Source of the DNA: Tomitella cavernea
GTDB lineage: Bacteria > Actinomycetota > Actinomycetes > Mycobacteriales > Mycobacteriaceae
Direction of reading: 5' to 3'
Length of the DNA stretch: 64,000 bases
NCBI RefSeq assembly: GCF_016599145.1
Contig: NZ_JAENKO010000022.1
Coordinates: 1 to 64,000, forward strand
Part shown: piece by piece, positions 39,800 through 48,480 of the stretch
Layout: the number at the start of each line of letters is the position of its first letter
Numbering within the stretch: position 1 is the stretch's first letter
The notes under the pieces: generated by a model
Database searches by the model: none
The model's input: only the letters and a program-made list of their open reading frames with translations
Told to the model about the DNA's origin: nothing
Program-made: the position numbers and the translations under genes

Positions 39800-40692
39800 G
39801 GAACGGTCCTAACCGGTAGTGCGTGGGCTATGAGATTGCGGTCTATGAAGTTGTCGACCTGCTCGGCCATCCCCTGCGGGCTGAGCAGACCGGTGAGCAC
39901 GCGGATGCCGAGTCCGTCGATGTAGGCGGTGAGGACGTCGGCGGTCCGGTCGGGCGGGGCATCGATGAATGCGCCGGTGCGGGTGCCCTCGGCGATGATG
40001 CCGCGGACGGTCTCCCACCAGCGGCGATAGCTGGGGCCGTGCTCGAAGCGGTCGCCGTCGACGGCGACGGCCGCCCACGTCTGCAGCCAGATCGACCACT
40101 CTGCTCTGCGCAGACGATCCGCCGGCATCTGCAGGCGCACAAGGGTCTTGAGCCGTGAGGCCGGGTCGTCGACGTCGGTGAGGCGCGCGCTTTGGCGGTC
40201 GAACGCCAGCTTCACCGAGTAGCGCAGCACCTCGGCGAAGACGTCGCGCTTGGACGGGAAGTAGTAGTGCACGGACGCGCTGGAGGCGCCGGCGGCGTCG
40301 GCGATGTCGCTGATGCGGACACCGTCGTAGCCGTGCTCGGCGAACAGCCACCAGGCCTGCTCGACGAGCGTGCGCCGACGCAACGCCTGCTCCTCGCTCT
40401 CCGGATGGCGGGAGGGGAGGGTTTCGGGTGGCGGTGTGGCGGACACGGATTCGACGTCCGAATCCGAGTCGCCGCCCCCCGTCAGCAGCCACTGGACGGT
40501 GACGCCGGTGACGGTCGCCAGCGCCAGGAGCTCGTCCGCGGAGAAGCGGCGCGTACCGCCCAGCGATTTCGACAGCTTGGTCTCGTCCAGGCCGATGCGA
40601 CCTGCGACATCGCGCTGCGCCATCGCGGACCCCCGGATGGCGGTGCGTGCACGGCCACCGACGGCCGCCGCCGTCCCCTCCGACTTGCTCAC
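39796..40692 (-). CDS. XRE-TetR fusion transcriptional regulator of the carnitine locus
   Basis: 298 residues with two DNA-binding domains. Residues about 15-70 form an XRE/Cro-type helix-turn-helix (MAQRDVAGRIGLDETKLSKS, then RRFSADELLALATVTG, VTVQWLL). A ~30-residue Ser/Pro/Glu linker leads to a TetR domain from about 100: FAEHGYDGVRISDIADAAGA with SSASVHYYFPSKRDVF, and a ligand-binding C-terminus. Such double-headed architecture is unusual. It overlaps the BKACE gene (ATGA) and is divergent from the ABC importer genes, placing it to control both sides. The ligand could be carnitine or a derivative. Confidence 0.88.
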   Translation of the reverse strand: MSKSEGTAAAVGGRARTAIRGSAMAQRDVAGRIGLDETKLSKSLGGTRRFSADELLALATVTGVTVQWLLTGGGDSDSDVESVSATPPPETLPSRHPESEEQALRRRTLVEQAWWLFAEHGYDGVRISDIADAAGASSASVHYYFPSKRDVFAEVLRYSVKLAFDRQSARLTDVDDPASRLKTLVRLQMPADRLRRAEWSIWLQTWAAVAVDGDRFEHGPSYRRWWETVRGIIAEGTRTGAFIDAPPDRTADVLTAYIDGLGIRVLTGLLSPQGMAEQVDNFIDRNLIAHALPVRTVP

Positions 40693-40897
40693 GCCTGAAG
40701 CATAATCAGCAACTTGCTTCTATCGCAAGTATCTGATGATGTGTTAGGCATTGCATTGCGAATCGAAAGTTCTCGGGGGCGCCGCGCGCGTGGCACCCCG
40801 CGAGAACCGACGTCGCACGTCCCACTGTCGACTCGAGAACGGATCTGATGCGTAGCGCACGACGGAACCGGACCGGCACGTACCTGAAGGCGACGAA
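40693..40897. promoter_or_regulatory. Divergent promoter region, regulator operon and ABC importer
   Basis: 205 bases, AT-rich over the first 70. It contains the acttgc/gcaagt palindrome at 40712-40730 and further AT-rich sequence to about 40760. The Shine-Dalgarno of the importer's binding protein is weak (GAAGGCGACGAA before ATG 40898). Confidence 0.55.
40712..40730. promoter_or_regulatory. Palindromic operator candidate
   Basis: ACTTGC-ttctatc-GCAAGT: perfect six-base half-sites separated by seven, 20 bases upstream of the regulator start codon and in the shared promoter. Typical dimension for a TetR-type operator. Confidence 0.6.
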
Positions 40898-42490
40898 ATG
40901 AACAGTGAACAGCGATCGGCCCCCGCCGGCGGGGCGGCCCTGAGCCGCCGCGGCTTCCTCGGTGCGGGCCTCGGAATGGGGACCGCCCTGATCCTCGCCG
41001 CATGCGGGAACTCCGCCACGGCGGGCTCCTTCGACATGCGCGGCACCCCATCCGCCGGAGGCAGGCTCCGTGTGGGACTCACCGGTGGCGGAGCGACGGA
41101 CACGCTCGATGCGCACCTGTCGGTGAACACCACGGACATCGCGCGCATCGTCAACCTGTACGACACGCTTCTCGAACTCGACCATGACTACAACCTGCGG
41201 CCCGGACTTGCCACGAAGGCGGAGGCGACGCCGGACGGGCGCGAGTGGACCGTCCACCTGCGCGACGACGTGGTGTTCCACGACGGCAGGCCGATGACGG
41301 GTCGCGACGTCAAGGCGACGTTCCAGCGGATCACCGACCCGGAGAATCCGAAGAACGGTGCCGTGGACCTGCAGCCCCTGCGCGAGATCGTGGTCGTCGG
41401 CGATCATCTCGTGCGCTTCCGTCTCGATACGCCGGTGTCGTACTTCGACCGGCTCCTCGCGGCGTACACCTCCGGGATCGTGCCAGTCGACTACGACCCG
41501 CAACGCCCGGTGGGCACCGGGCCGTTCCGGTTCAAGTCGTTCACGGCCAGCCAGCAGAGCACGTTCACGCGCAACGAGCACTACTGGCACGACGACCAGC
41601 CCTACCTGGACGAGCTCACGATCCTCAACTTCAACGACGACGACGCCCTGATCAACGCGTTGCTGTCGAATCAGGTGGACGCCATCGGGCAGATCCCGCC
41701 GGCGCTCGTCGAGGTGCTCGAATCCGATCCGCGCATCGACATCCTCAACTCGGAGACCGGGTCGTGGACGCCGTTCACCATGCGGGTGGATCAGGCGCCG
41801 TTCGACGACAACCGGGTGCGCGAAGCCTTCCGGCTGGCCGTCGACAGGGAGCAGATGGTCCGCCAGGTCTACAGCGGGCAAGGGCGGATCGGCAACGACA
41901 TGTACGCGCCGTTCGACCGTGCCTACTCGAAGAACCTGCCCCAGCGCACCCAGAACCTCGACAAGGCCCGGCGTCTGCTTGCCGACGCCGGCTACCCCGA
42001 CGGGATCACCGTCGAACTGGTCACCTCGAATATCCAAGCGGGCGCGGTCGAGGCGGCGCAGGTGTTCGCGCAGCAGGCCAAGGGTGCCGGGATCACCGTC
42101 GACATCCGGCGCGTGGAGCCGACGACGTTCTTCGGCGACGACTACCTCAAGTGGACTTTCGCGCAAGACTTCTACTACACGCGGGACTTCCTTCCACAGG
42201 CGATGACCTGCAGCCTGCCGAAGTCGGCCTTCAACGAGACCCACATGGACAACCCCGAACTGACACGCCTGGTCAAGCAGGCCACCGCGACGGTCGACGA
42301 GGGGCCGCGCGCCGAACTGATCCGGCGGGCCCAGAAGATCCTCTACGACGAAGGCGGATACATCGTCTGGGGCTTCGCCAACCAGATCGACGCCTACCAG
42401 CGGTATGTCGGCGGTCTCGTCCCCGACCGCACCGGGCTCGCCTTGTCCGGCTTCCGGTTCCGTCAGGTGTGGTTGAGGGAGGCGCTGTGA
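40898..42490 (+). CDS. ABC transporter substrate-binding lipoprotein (family 5)
   Basis: Extracytoplasmic solute receptor of the peptide/opine/nickel type, 530 residues. The N-terminus has a Tat-type twin-arginine signal (SRRGFLGAGLGMGTALIL) ending in the lipobox LAAC at about residue 36, so it is exported folded and anchored as a lipoprotein. The family-5 core follows (LYDTLLELDHDYNLRPGLA near 88; the ATPDGREWTVHLRDDVVFHDG block). First gene of a complete importer operon; stop and next start overlap (TGATG). The substrate is inferred to be an acylcarnitine or related cation. Confidence 0.93.
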   Translation: MNSEQRSAPAGGAALSRRGFLGAGLGMGTALILAACGNSATAGSFDMRGTPSAGGRLRVGLTGGGATDTLDAHLSVNTTDIARIVNLYDTLLELDHDYNLRPGLATKAEATPDGREWTVHLRDDVVFHDGRPMTGRDVKATFQRITDPENPKNGAVDLQPLREIVVVGDHLVRFRLDTPVSYFDRLLAAYTSGIVPVDYDPQRPVGTGPFRFKSFTASQQSTFTRNEHYWHDDQPYLDELTILNFNDDDALINALLSNQVDAIGQIPPALVEVLESDPRIDILNSETGSWTPFTMRVDQAPFDDNRVREAFRLAVDREQMVRQVYSGQGRIGNDMYAPFDRAYSKNLPQRTQNLDKARRLLADAGYPDGITVELVTSNIQAGAVEAAQVFAQQAKGAGITVDIRRVEPTTFFGDDYLKWTFAQDFYYTRDFLPQAMTCSLPKSAFNETHMDNPELTRLVKQATATVDEGPRAELIRRAQKILYDEGGYIVWGFANQIDAYQRYVGGLVPDRTGLALSGFRFRQVWLREAL

Positions 42491-43446
42491 TGGCACGATT
42501 CATCGCCAAGCGCCTCGCGATCAGCGTCGTCATCCTGTTCCTGGTCAGCGTGCTCGTGTTCATCGCCACGCTCCTCCTGCCCGGCGATCCGGCGCAGGCG
42601 ATCCTGGGGCAGCAGGCGACGCCGGAGCGGCTGGCCGCGCTGCGCGAACAGCTGAATCTCAACGACCCTGTGGTGCAACGGTACTTCCAGTGGCTCGGCG
42701 GCATCTTCACCGGCGATTTCGGCACGTCCACCGCCACCGGCGCCTCGGTCGGGGCGTACCTCGGGCCGAAGATCGTCAACTCGCTGGTGCTCATGCTGAT
42801 CGCCGCCGCCATCAGCATCCCCGTCGGCATCCTCATCGGAAGCTTCAGCGCGATCCGCCGCGGCAAGGCCGCCGATAACGCCACCACGTACGCGACGCTC
42901 GTCGTGGCCGCGCTACCGGACTTCGTCATCGGCATCGTCTTGATCGCCGTGTTGTCGACGAACGTGTTCGACGTGCTGCCGGCGGTGACGATGAATCCTC
43001 CGGGCACCCATGTGTGGGACTTCCCGCCGCAACTGGTGATGCCGATCCTCACCCTCGTGATCGTGGTGCTCCCGTACATCGTCCGGATGATGCGGGCGAC
43101 GATGGTCGAAGCACTCGACGGCGGCTTCGTCGAGATGGCCCGGCTCAAGGGCGTTCCGGAGAGACAGGTCATCACCCGGCACGCCATGCCGCACGCGCTC
43201 GGCCCCGTGGCCCAGGTGATCGCCTTCCAGCTGGCCTGGCTCGCCGGCGGCATCGTGGTGGTCGAGTACCTCTTCCGCTACCCGGGGATCGGCGCCGCGC
43301 TGGTGGACGCCGTGCACAACCGGGACATCCAGGTGGTGCAGACCATCGCGCTGCTCATCGCCGCGGTGTACATCGTGGTGAACCTGCTGGCCGACGTCGT
43401 CGGCATCGTGACCAATCCGAAACTGCGGACGGAGCCGGCGAAATGA
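42490..43446 (+). CDS. ABC transporter permease (DppB-like)
   Basis: Inner-membrane permease of 318 residues. First helix MARFIAKRLAISVVILFLVS, then the N-terminal domain LLPGDPAQAILG...TPERLAALREQLNL typical of DppB/OppB, and the EAA coupling loop EMARLKGVPERQVITRHAMPHAL reads near residues 217-239. Begins by one-base overlap with the binding-protein stop and ends in ATGA overlap with the next permease. Confidence 0.93.
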   Translation: MARFIAKRLAISVVILFLVSVLVFIATLLLPGDPAQAILGQQATPERLAALREQLNLNDPVVQRYFQWLGGIFTGDFGTSTATGASVGAYLGPKIVNSLVLMLIAAAISIPVGILIGSFSAIRRGKAADNATTYATLVVAALPDFVIGIVLIAVLSTNVFDVLPAVTMNPPGTHVWDFPPQLVMPILTLVIVVLPYIVRMMRATMVEALDGGFVEMARLKGVPERQVITRHAMPHALGPVAQVIAFQLAWLAGGIVVVEYLFRYPGIGAALVDAVHNRDIQVVQTIALLIAAVYIVVNLLADVVGIVTNPKLRTEPAK

Positions 43447-44339
43447 GTGCAGAACCGGACGGCGTCAGCAGCCAGGACGCGCCAGCACAGGCGTCCGCGC
43501 CTCCGAGCCTGTGGCGGCGTTTCATCGCGCAGCGGCAGGCGAAGATCGGCGTCGTGATCACCGGCATCGTCGTGGCCGTGGCCGTCTTCGGGCCGCTGCT
43601 GCTGCCGTGGGCCACGGGGTACACGAGCACGGAGTTCGCAGCCAAGCCCTTCCACAGCGACGGGGTGTTCGGCACGGACAACCTGGGCCGCGATGTCCTG
43701 AGCAGGTTCCTCGACGGCGGGCTGCGCCTGCTCGTCTACGCCGCGCTCGCCACCGTCCTGGGTCTGGCGCTCGGCACCGTCCTCGGCATGGTCGCCGCCT
43801 ACACCCGTGGCTGGGTGGACAGCGTCATCATGCGCGGCAACGACATCCTGCTGGCGCTGCCGCAGCTCGTGTTCGCCCTGCTGGCGATCACGGTGCTGGG
43901 GCCCCAGGGATGGGTCCTCGTCGTCGTCATCGGCATCACCCATGCGCCGAGCGTCGCCCGCGTGGCCCGGTCCGCGACCCTGTCGGTGATCACCGAGGAC
44001 TACATCACGGCCGCGGAGATGTACAACGTCCCGCGGTGGCGGATCCTTGCGCGCGAAGTGCTTCCGAACATCACCGGCCCGTTGATGGTGGAGCTCGGCC
44101 TGCGGATGACGTACTCGATCGCCTACATCGCCTCGCTGTCGTTCCTGGGGCTCGGCCTGCAACCGCCGGCCGCCGGCTGGGGCCTGATGATCAACGAGAA
44201 CCGCATCGCACTGGCGGTGCAGCCGTGGGGCGTGCTGCTGCCGATCATCGCCATCGCTCTGCTGACCGTCGGCACGAATCTCGTCACGGACGCATTCGCG
44301 CGCGCCACGGCGAACCTGCACGTGGAGGACCAACAGTGA
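43443..44339 (+). CDS. ABC transporter permease (DppC-like)
   Basis: Second permease, 298 residues. A ~30-residue cytoplasmic lead, then helix 1 IGVVITGIVVAVAVFGPLLL, the DppC hallmark HSDGVFGTDNLGRDVLSRFL near 77, EAA loop ITAAEMYNVPRWRILAREVLP near 190. Stop overlaps the GTG of the ATPase gene (GTGA). Pairs with the DppB-like subunit. Confidence 0.93.
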   Translation: MSAEPDGVSSQDAPAQASAPPSLWRRFIAQRQAKIGVVITGIVVAVAVFGPLLLPWATGYTSTEFAAKPFHSDGVFGTDNLGRDVLSRFLDGGLRLLVYAALATVLGLALGTVLGMVAAYTRGWVDSVIMRGNDILLALPQLVFALLAITVLGPQGWVLVVVIGITHAPSVARVARSATLSVITEDYITAAEMYNVPRWRILAREVLPNITGPLMVELGLRMTYSIAYIASLSFLGLGLQPPAAGWGLMINENRIALAVQPWGVLLPIIAIALLTVGTNLVTDAFARATANLHVEDQQ

Positions 44340-46036
44340 ACATCGAGACGACCACTGCGGGGCCCATCGCCCTGCGCGTCCGCGACCTGCGGGTGGCGGC
44401 CACGGCCGGCGGCAAGGAAGTGCTGCACGGCGTCTCCTTCGACCTGCATGCCGGCGCGATGCTGGCGCTGGTCGGCCAATCCGGCTCCGGCAAGACGACG
44501 GCGGGCCTGGCCTGCCTCGGCCACTTCCGGCGCGGACTGCGGCACACCGGCGGCGGCGTGGACCTGTACCAGGACGGGGAGCCCCTCGACGTGCTGGACC
44601 TGCCCGAGCCGGATCGCCGCAGGCTCCGCGGCGGCCGCATCTCCTACGTGCCCCAGGATCCCGCGCTCTCGCTGAACCCGGCCATGCGGGTGGGCGACCA
44701 GATCCTCGAGGTGCTGCGGGTCCACGGCTTCGGCGGATCCGACGCCGAGCGCAGGGCCCGCGTGGCCGAGGTGCTGCCGGAGGTGGGGCTGCCCGGGGAT
44801 TCCGAGTATCAGCGCCGCTACCCGCATCAGTTGTCCGGGGGCCAACAGCAGCGCATCGGCATCGCCATGGCATTCGCCTGCAGGCCGTCGGTGATGGTGC
44901 TGGACGAGCCGACGACGGGGCTGGACGTCACCACCCAGGCGTTGGTGCTCGAGACCATCCACGAACTGACCCGCCGCCACGACGTGGCGGGCCTGTACAT
45001 CACCCACGACCTGGCGGTGGTCGCCGAGGTCGCCGACGCGGTGGCCGTCATGCTCACAGGCGACATCGTCGAACGTGGAGACTGCCCGGAAGTCCTGTAC
45101 AGCCCCCGGCACGAGTACACGCGCCGGCTGCTGCGGGCGGTGCCGGACCTGGAGGGGGAGCGTCGGATCGGCCGGACGGAGGCCATCACCGGGGAGCACC
45201 TCGCGGAATCGGTGCCGCGAGGAAGCGGACCGTCGGTGCGGGCCTCGCCGGCCGCGGACCGCGCGGAGGCCGCCGCGGAGGCGGGGGCGGCACTGCTGCG
45301 GACGAAGGATCTGCGGCTCTCCTACGGCAAGGCCCGGATCCTCGAAGGCATCGACATCGCACTGGGTGCGGGCGAGTCGATGATGCTGCTGGGCGAATCC
45401 GGATCGGGTAAGACGACCCTCTCGCGCTGTATCGCCGGCCTCAACAGCAGGTATCACGGTGACGTCGTGCTCTCCGGCGGTGCTCTTGCCCGCGGCACCC
45501 GGCAGCGCACAGCGGAGGAACGGCGCAGCATCCAGTACGTTTTCCAGAGCCCCTTCTCCTCGCTGAACCCCCGGCGCACCATCGGCGAGTCCATCGAGGT
45601 GCCGTTGCGGATGACGGGCGGCACCGACCGACGGCAGCGCCGGGCCAAGGTTCAGGAGGCGCTCGACCAGGTGGAACTGGGCCGCAGCTTCATCGACCGG
45701 CGTCCAGGGGATCTCAGCGGCGGCGAACGGCAGCGGGCGGCGATCGCCCGGGCCCTCGTCAATGCCCCAAGCGTGCTGGTGTGCGACGAGGTCACGTCTG
45801 CACTGGACGTGTCCGTGCAGGCCGCGATCATCGACCTGTTGCGGACCCTGCAATGGGAGACCGGGATGGCCATGCTCTTCGTCACGCACAACATCGCTCT
45901 GGCGCGCCACATCGCCCAACGACTGGCCGTGCTGCAGAGCGGCAGGATCGTCGAGAACGGCCCGGTCGACGAGGTGCTGGACGATCCGCAGCACCACTAC
46001 ACCCGCGAACTCATCGCCCACATTCCGCGGATGTGA
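44336..46036 (+). CDS. ABC transporter ATPase, fused DppD-DppF type
   Basis: One polypeptide of 566 residues carrying both nucleotide-binding domains. First: Walker A GQSGSGKTT near 45, signature LSGGQQQR near 166, Walker B VMVLDEPTTGLD. Second from about 330: Walker A GESGSGKTT, signature LSGGERQR, and VLVCDEVTSALD. After the first domain comes an oligopeptide-transporter C-terminal segment and an Ala/Glu-rich linker. Fusion removes the need to assemble two ATPases. Starts at GTG within the preceding stop. Confidence 0.95.
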   Translation: MNIETTTAGPIALRVRDLRVAATAGGKEVLHGVSFDLHAGAMLALVGQSGSGKTTAGLACLGHFRRGLRHTGGGVDLYQDGEPLDVLDLPEPDRRRLRGGRISYVPQDPALSLNPAMRVGDQILEVLRVHGFGGSDAERRARVAEVLPEVGLPGDSEYQRRYPHQLSGGQQQRIGIAMAFACRPSVMVLDEPTTGLDVTTQALVLETIHELTRRHDVAGLYITHDLAVVAEVADAVAVMLTGDIVERGDCPEVLYSPRHEYTRRLLRAVPDLEGERRIGRTEAITGEHLAESVPRGSGPSVRASPAADRAEAAAEAGAALLRTKDLRLSYGKARILEGIDIALGAGESMMLLGESGSGKTTLSRCIAGLNSRYHGDVVLSGGALARGTRQRTAEERRSIQYVFQSPFSSLNPRRTIGESIEVPLRMTGGTDRRQRRAKVQEALDQVELGRSFIDRRPGDLSGGERQRAAIARALVNAPSVLVCDEVTSALDVSVQAAIIDLLRTLQWETGMAMLFVTHNIALARHIAQRLAVLQSGRIVENGPVDEVLDDPQHHYTRELIAHIPRM

Positions 46037-46061
46037 GCGACCGCCCCGAGGAGAGGCAACG

Positions 46062-47129
46062 ATGACGCACGAGACTCCCACCCACCGTGCCCCGGCACCC
46101 CGCGGCATAGACGACGTGCCCGGCCACGTGCGCGAACGTCTCACCCCGCAGATGCGCCGCGTGGTGATCCACCAGCTGACGCGGGCGGCTGCGGAGGCAG
46201 GCGGGGAGGACGATCCAGCGGACCCGATCGCGGCCATGCGCGCCGAGTATCGTGATGAGCGGCGGTTCTGGAACGACGGCGGGCCGCGGATGGCGGCGAC
46301 CGACGAGCTGCGGATCCGCGCTGCGGGCACGGACGTGCCGATCCGCATCCATCGCCCGACCTCCGCCGCGGAGCTGCCGGCAGTCGTGTACTTCCACGGC
46401 GGTGGGTTCACAGTGGGGGATCTCGACACGCACGACCGCATCATGCGGGTTCTCGCCGACAGGAGCGGTGCGGCCGTAGTCGGCGTGGACTACTCGCTGT
46501 CCCCGGAGGCCCGGTTCCCTCAGGCGCTGCACGAGTGCGCGGGGGTGGTCACCGAACTGGCGGTGCACGGCCGGCGGCACGGGATCGACCCGGCGAGACT
46601 GGCAATGGCAGGTGATTCGGCGGGGGCGATGTTGTCGATGGCGACGGCGCTGCTGCTGCGGGACCGCCCGGGGACCCTGCCCGGCATCGACGAGCAGGCG
46701 GCGGTCACGGCAGGTGGGGCGCTGCGGGCGATGCTGCTCTACTACGGCGGGCACGGACTGCGCGACTCCGTCACGAGCAGGCAGTACGGCGGCTTCTGGG
46801 ACGGCATGGCGCCGCAGGATCTGCAGGGCTTCCAGAGCACCGTCTTCGACGACCCTGCCGACCGCGGCGGGCCCCTCGTCGACCACATTTCGGCGGACCT
46901 GGAGGCCCCGCTGCCGCCGGCCTACGTCGTGGGCGCGGAACTCGACCCGCTCGCCGACGATGCGCGCGCGCTCGCTGCGGCGCTCCGGCGGGGAGGCCAG
47001 GAGGTGCGGTTCCGCATGGTGCCCGGCGTGTTGCATTCGTTCCTGCACTTCGGTCGGATGCTCGACGAGGCGAACGAGGAGCTCGCCTGCGGTGCGGAGT
47101 TCGTGCGGGCGCGCTTCCTGGCCGACTGA
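46062..47129 (+). CDS. Alpha/beta hydrolase, hormone-sensitive-lipase family
   Basis: Esterase of 355 residues. HSL oxyanion motif VVYFHGGGFTVGD near 110, nucleophile elbow MAGDSAGAMLSM near 186, aspartate in VGAELDPLADDA near 290 and histidine in GVLHSFLHFGRM near 323. No signal peptide, so cytosolic. ATG follows GAGGAGAGG, 25 bases after the ABC ATPase, making it last gene of the importer operon. It probably cleaves the imported compound; in this context short-chain acylcarnitine de-esterification is proposed. General carboxylesterase activity is the safe call. Confidence 0.9.
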   Translation: MTHETPTHRAPAPRGIDDVPGHVRERLTPQMRRVVIHQLTRAAAEAGGEDDPADPIAAMRAEYRDERRFWNDGGPRMAATDELRIRAAGTDVPIRIHRPTSAAELPAVVYFHGGGFTVGDLDTHDRIMRVLADRSGAAVVGVDYSLSPEARFPQALHECAGVVTELAVHGRRHGIDPARLAMAGDSAGAMLSMATALLLRDRPGTLPGIDEQAAVTAGGALRAMLLYYGGHGLRDSVTSRQYGGFWDGMAPQDLQGFQSTVFDDPADRGGPLVDHISADLEAPLPPAYVVGAELDPLADDARALAAALRRGGQEVRFRMVPGVLHSFLHFGRMLDEANEELACGAEFVRARFLAD

Positions 47130-47175
47130 CAGGGGCCGGTCGGCCGGCTCGGCCGGAGATGCCCGAATGCGACAG

Positions 47176-47217
47176 AAAAGTGCCGGGACACCGTTTGAGC
47201 GGTGTCCCGGCACTTTT
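47176..47217. terminator. Strong bidirectional terminator
   Basis: Perfect 18-bp stem: aaaagtgccgggacaccg (47176-47193) and its complement (47200-47217), with loop tttgag and a T-tract on both strands. It ends the importer/hydrolase operon and the leftward tRNA-Pro transcript. Confidence 0.95.
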
Positions 47218-47221
47218 TGTG

Positions 47222-47295
<74 letters not shown>

Positions 47296-47358
47296 TGGCG
47301 TACCGGAAGTGCGCGCGGAAAATCCTCCCCGGGCACTCCCGAACAAGCCTCGCTGAGT

Positions 47359-48375
47359 CTAGCGCACACCCGCCCCGGACCGCGAAACGGCCTCCCCGTT
47401 CGCCGCAGCGCGGGGGTCGACCTGCGCAGGGACCAGCGTGAGCAGGGTCGCCTCCGGTCTGCAGAAGAATCGGGCGGGAGCGTACGGCGAGGTGCCCAGT
47501 CCGGCTGAGACGTGCAGCCGCATGTGTTCGCCCCATTGCGACGGTCCCTTGACCCGCGAGCGGTCGATGCCGCAGTTCGTCACCAGCGCGCCGTATGCGG
47601 GGAGGCACAACTGGCCGCCGTGGGTGTGCCCGCACAGAGCGAGGTCGTAGCCGTCGGAAGCGAAATGGTCCAACACCCGCGGCTCGGGGGAGTGGCTCAG
47701 GGCGAGGCGCAGGTCGGCGGAAGGGTCGGCCTTGCCCTCGATCGTGTCGTAGCGGTCGCGCTGCAGGTGCGGATCGTCCACGCCGGCGACGCTGATCGTG
47801 TTGCCTCCGGCGGTGATCTCCTGCGTGCGGTGGGTGGCGTCGATCCATCCCCGTTCGATGAACGCGGCGCGCAGATCCTGCCACGGCAACGGGGGGCCGG
47901 GGACACGCCGGTGGTTCTTGTCGAAGTACTTGAGCGGGTTCTTCGCCACCGGGCCGAAATAATCGTTGCTTCCGAAGACGAACGCGCCCGGGCGGTCCAG
48001 GAGGCCGCCGAGCGCCTGCACCACGGCCGGTACCGCGCGGAGGTGCGCCAGGTTGTCGCCGGTGTTGACCACGAGATCTGGCTCCAGCGCCTCGAGTTCA
48101 CGCACCCACGCCTGCTTGAGCTGCTGCCGTGGCAGCATGTGCAGGTCGCTGAGGTGCAGTACGCGGATGCTTGGCGAGCCGGGGGCGAGGACCTCGAGGG
48201 TGGCGGCACGCAGGGCGAACGCGTTGCGTTCGATCAGCGTTGCGTAGCCGAGCGACGCGGCGCCGGCGGCGGCCACCGCTCCGAGCGCCTTCCACGCGGG
48301 TCCGCCGGGGGCCGGCGGGCCGCCGGCGGGGCGAGGTGTCCAGTGCGATCCGAAAGTTGTGCCCACGCCTGCCAC
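47359..48375 (-). CDS. Metallophosphoesterase (calcineurin-like)
   Basis: Membrane-associated phosphoesterase, about 338 residues from GTG 48375 (or GTG 48366). The N-terminal part has a hydrophobic segment (WKALGAVAAAGAASLGYATL, near 30). Metal motifs: HLSDLHMLP near 79, NTGDNLAHL near 110, GSNDYFG replacing the classical GNHD near 142, and CGHTHGGQL near 252. It is the orthologue by position of Rv3683, divergent from the yqeY-like gene and next to ponA2 as in mycobacteria. The substrate is unknown. Confidence 0.9.
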   Translation of the reverse strand: MAGVGTTFGSHWTPRPAGGPPAPGGPAWKALGAVAAAGAASLGYATLIERNAFALRAATLEVLAPGSPSIRVLHLSDLHMLPRQQLKQAWVRELEALEPDLVVNTGDNLAHLRAVPAVVQALGGLLDRPGAFVFGSNDYFGPVAKNPLKYFDKNHRRVPGPPLPWQDLRAAFIERGWIDATHRTQEITAGGNTISVAGVDDPHLQRDRYDTIEGKADPSADLRLALSHSPEPRVLDHFASDGYDLALCGHTHGGQLCLPAYGALVTNCGIDRSRVKGPSQWGEHMRLHVSAGLGTSPYAPARFFCRPEATLLTLVPAQVDPRAAANGEAVSRSGAGVR

Positions 48376-48480
48376 GATACGGCAGGCGCCCCCGCCCCGA
48401 TCCGCTGTGCGCGGGCCGGGATGCGCAGGCTGGGATGCATGGACCGGGGCGTGCGTCCGGGGCGCGTACCGTTTCACGCT

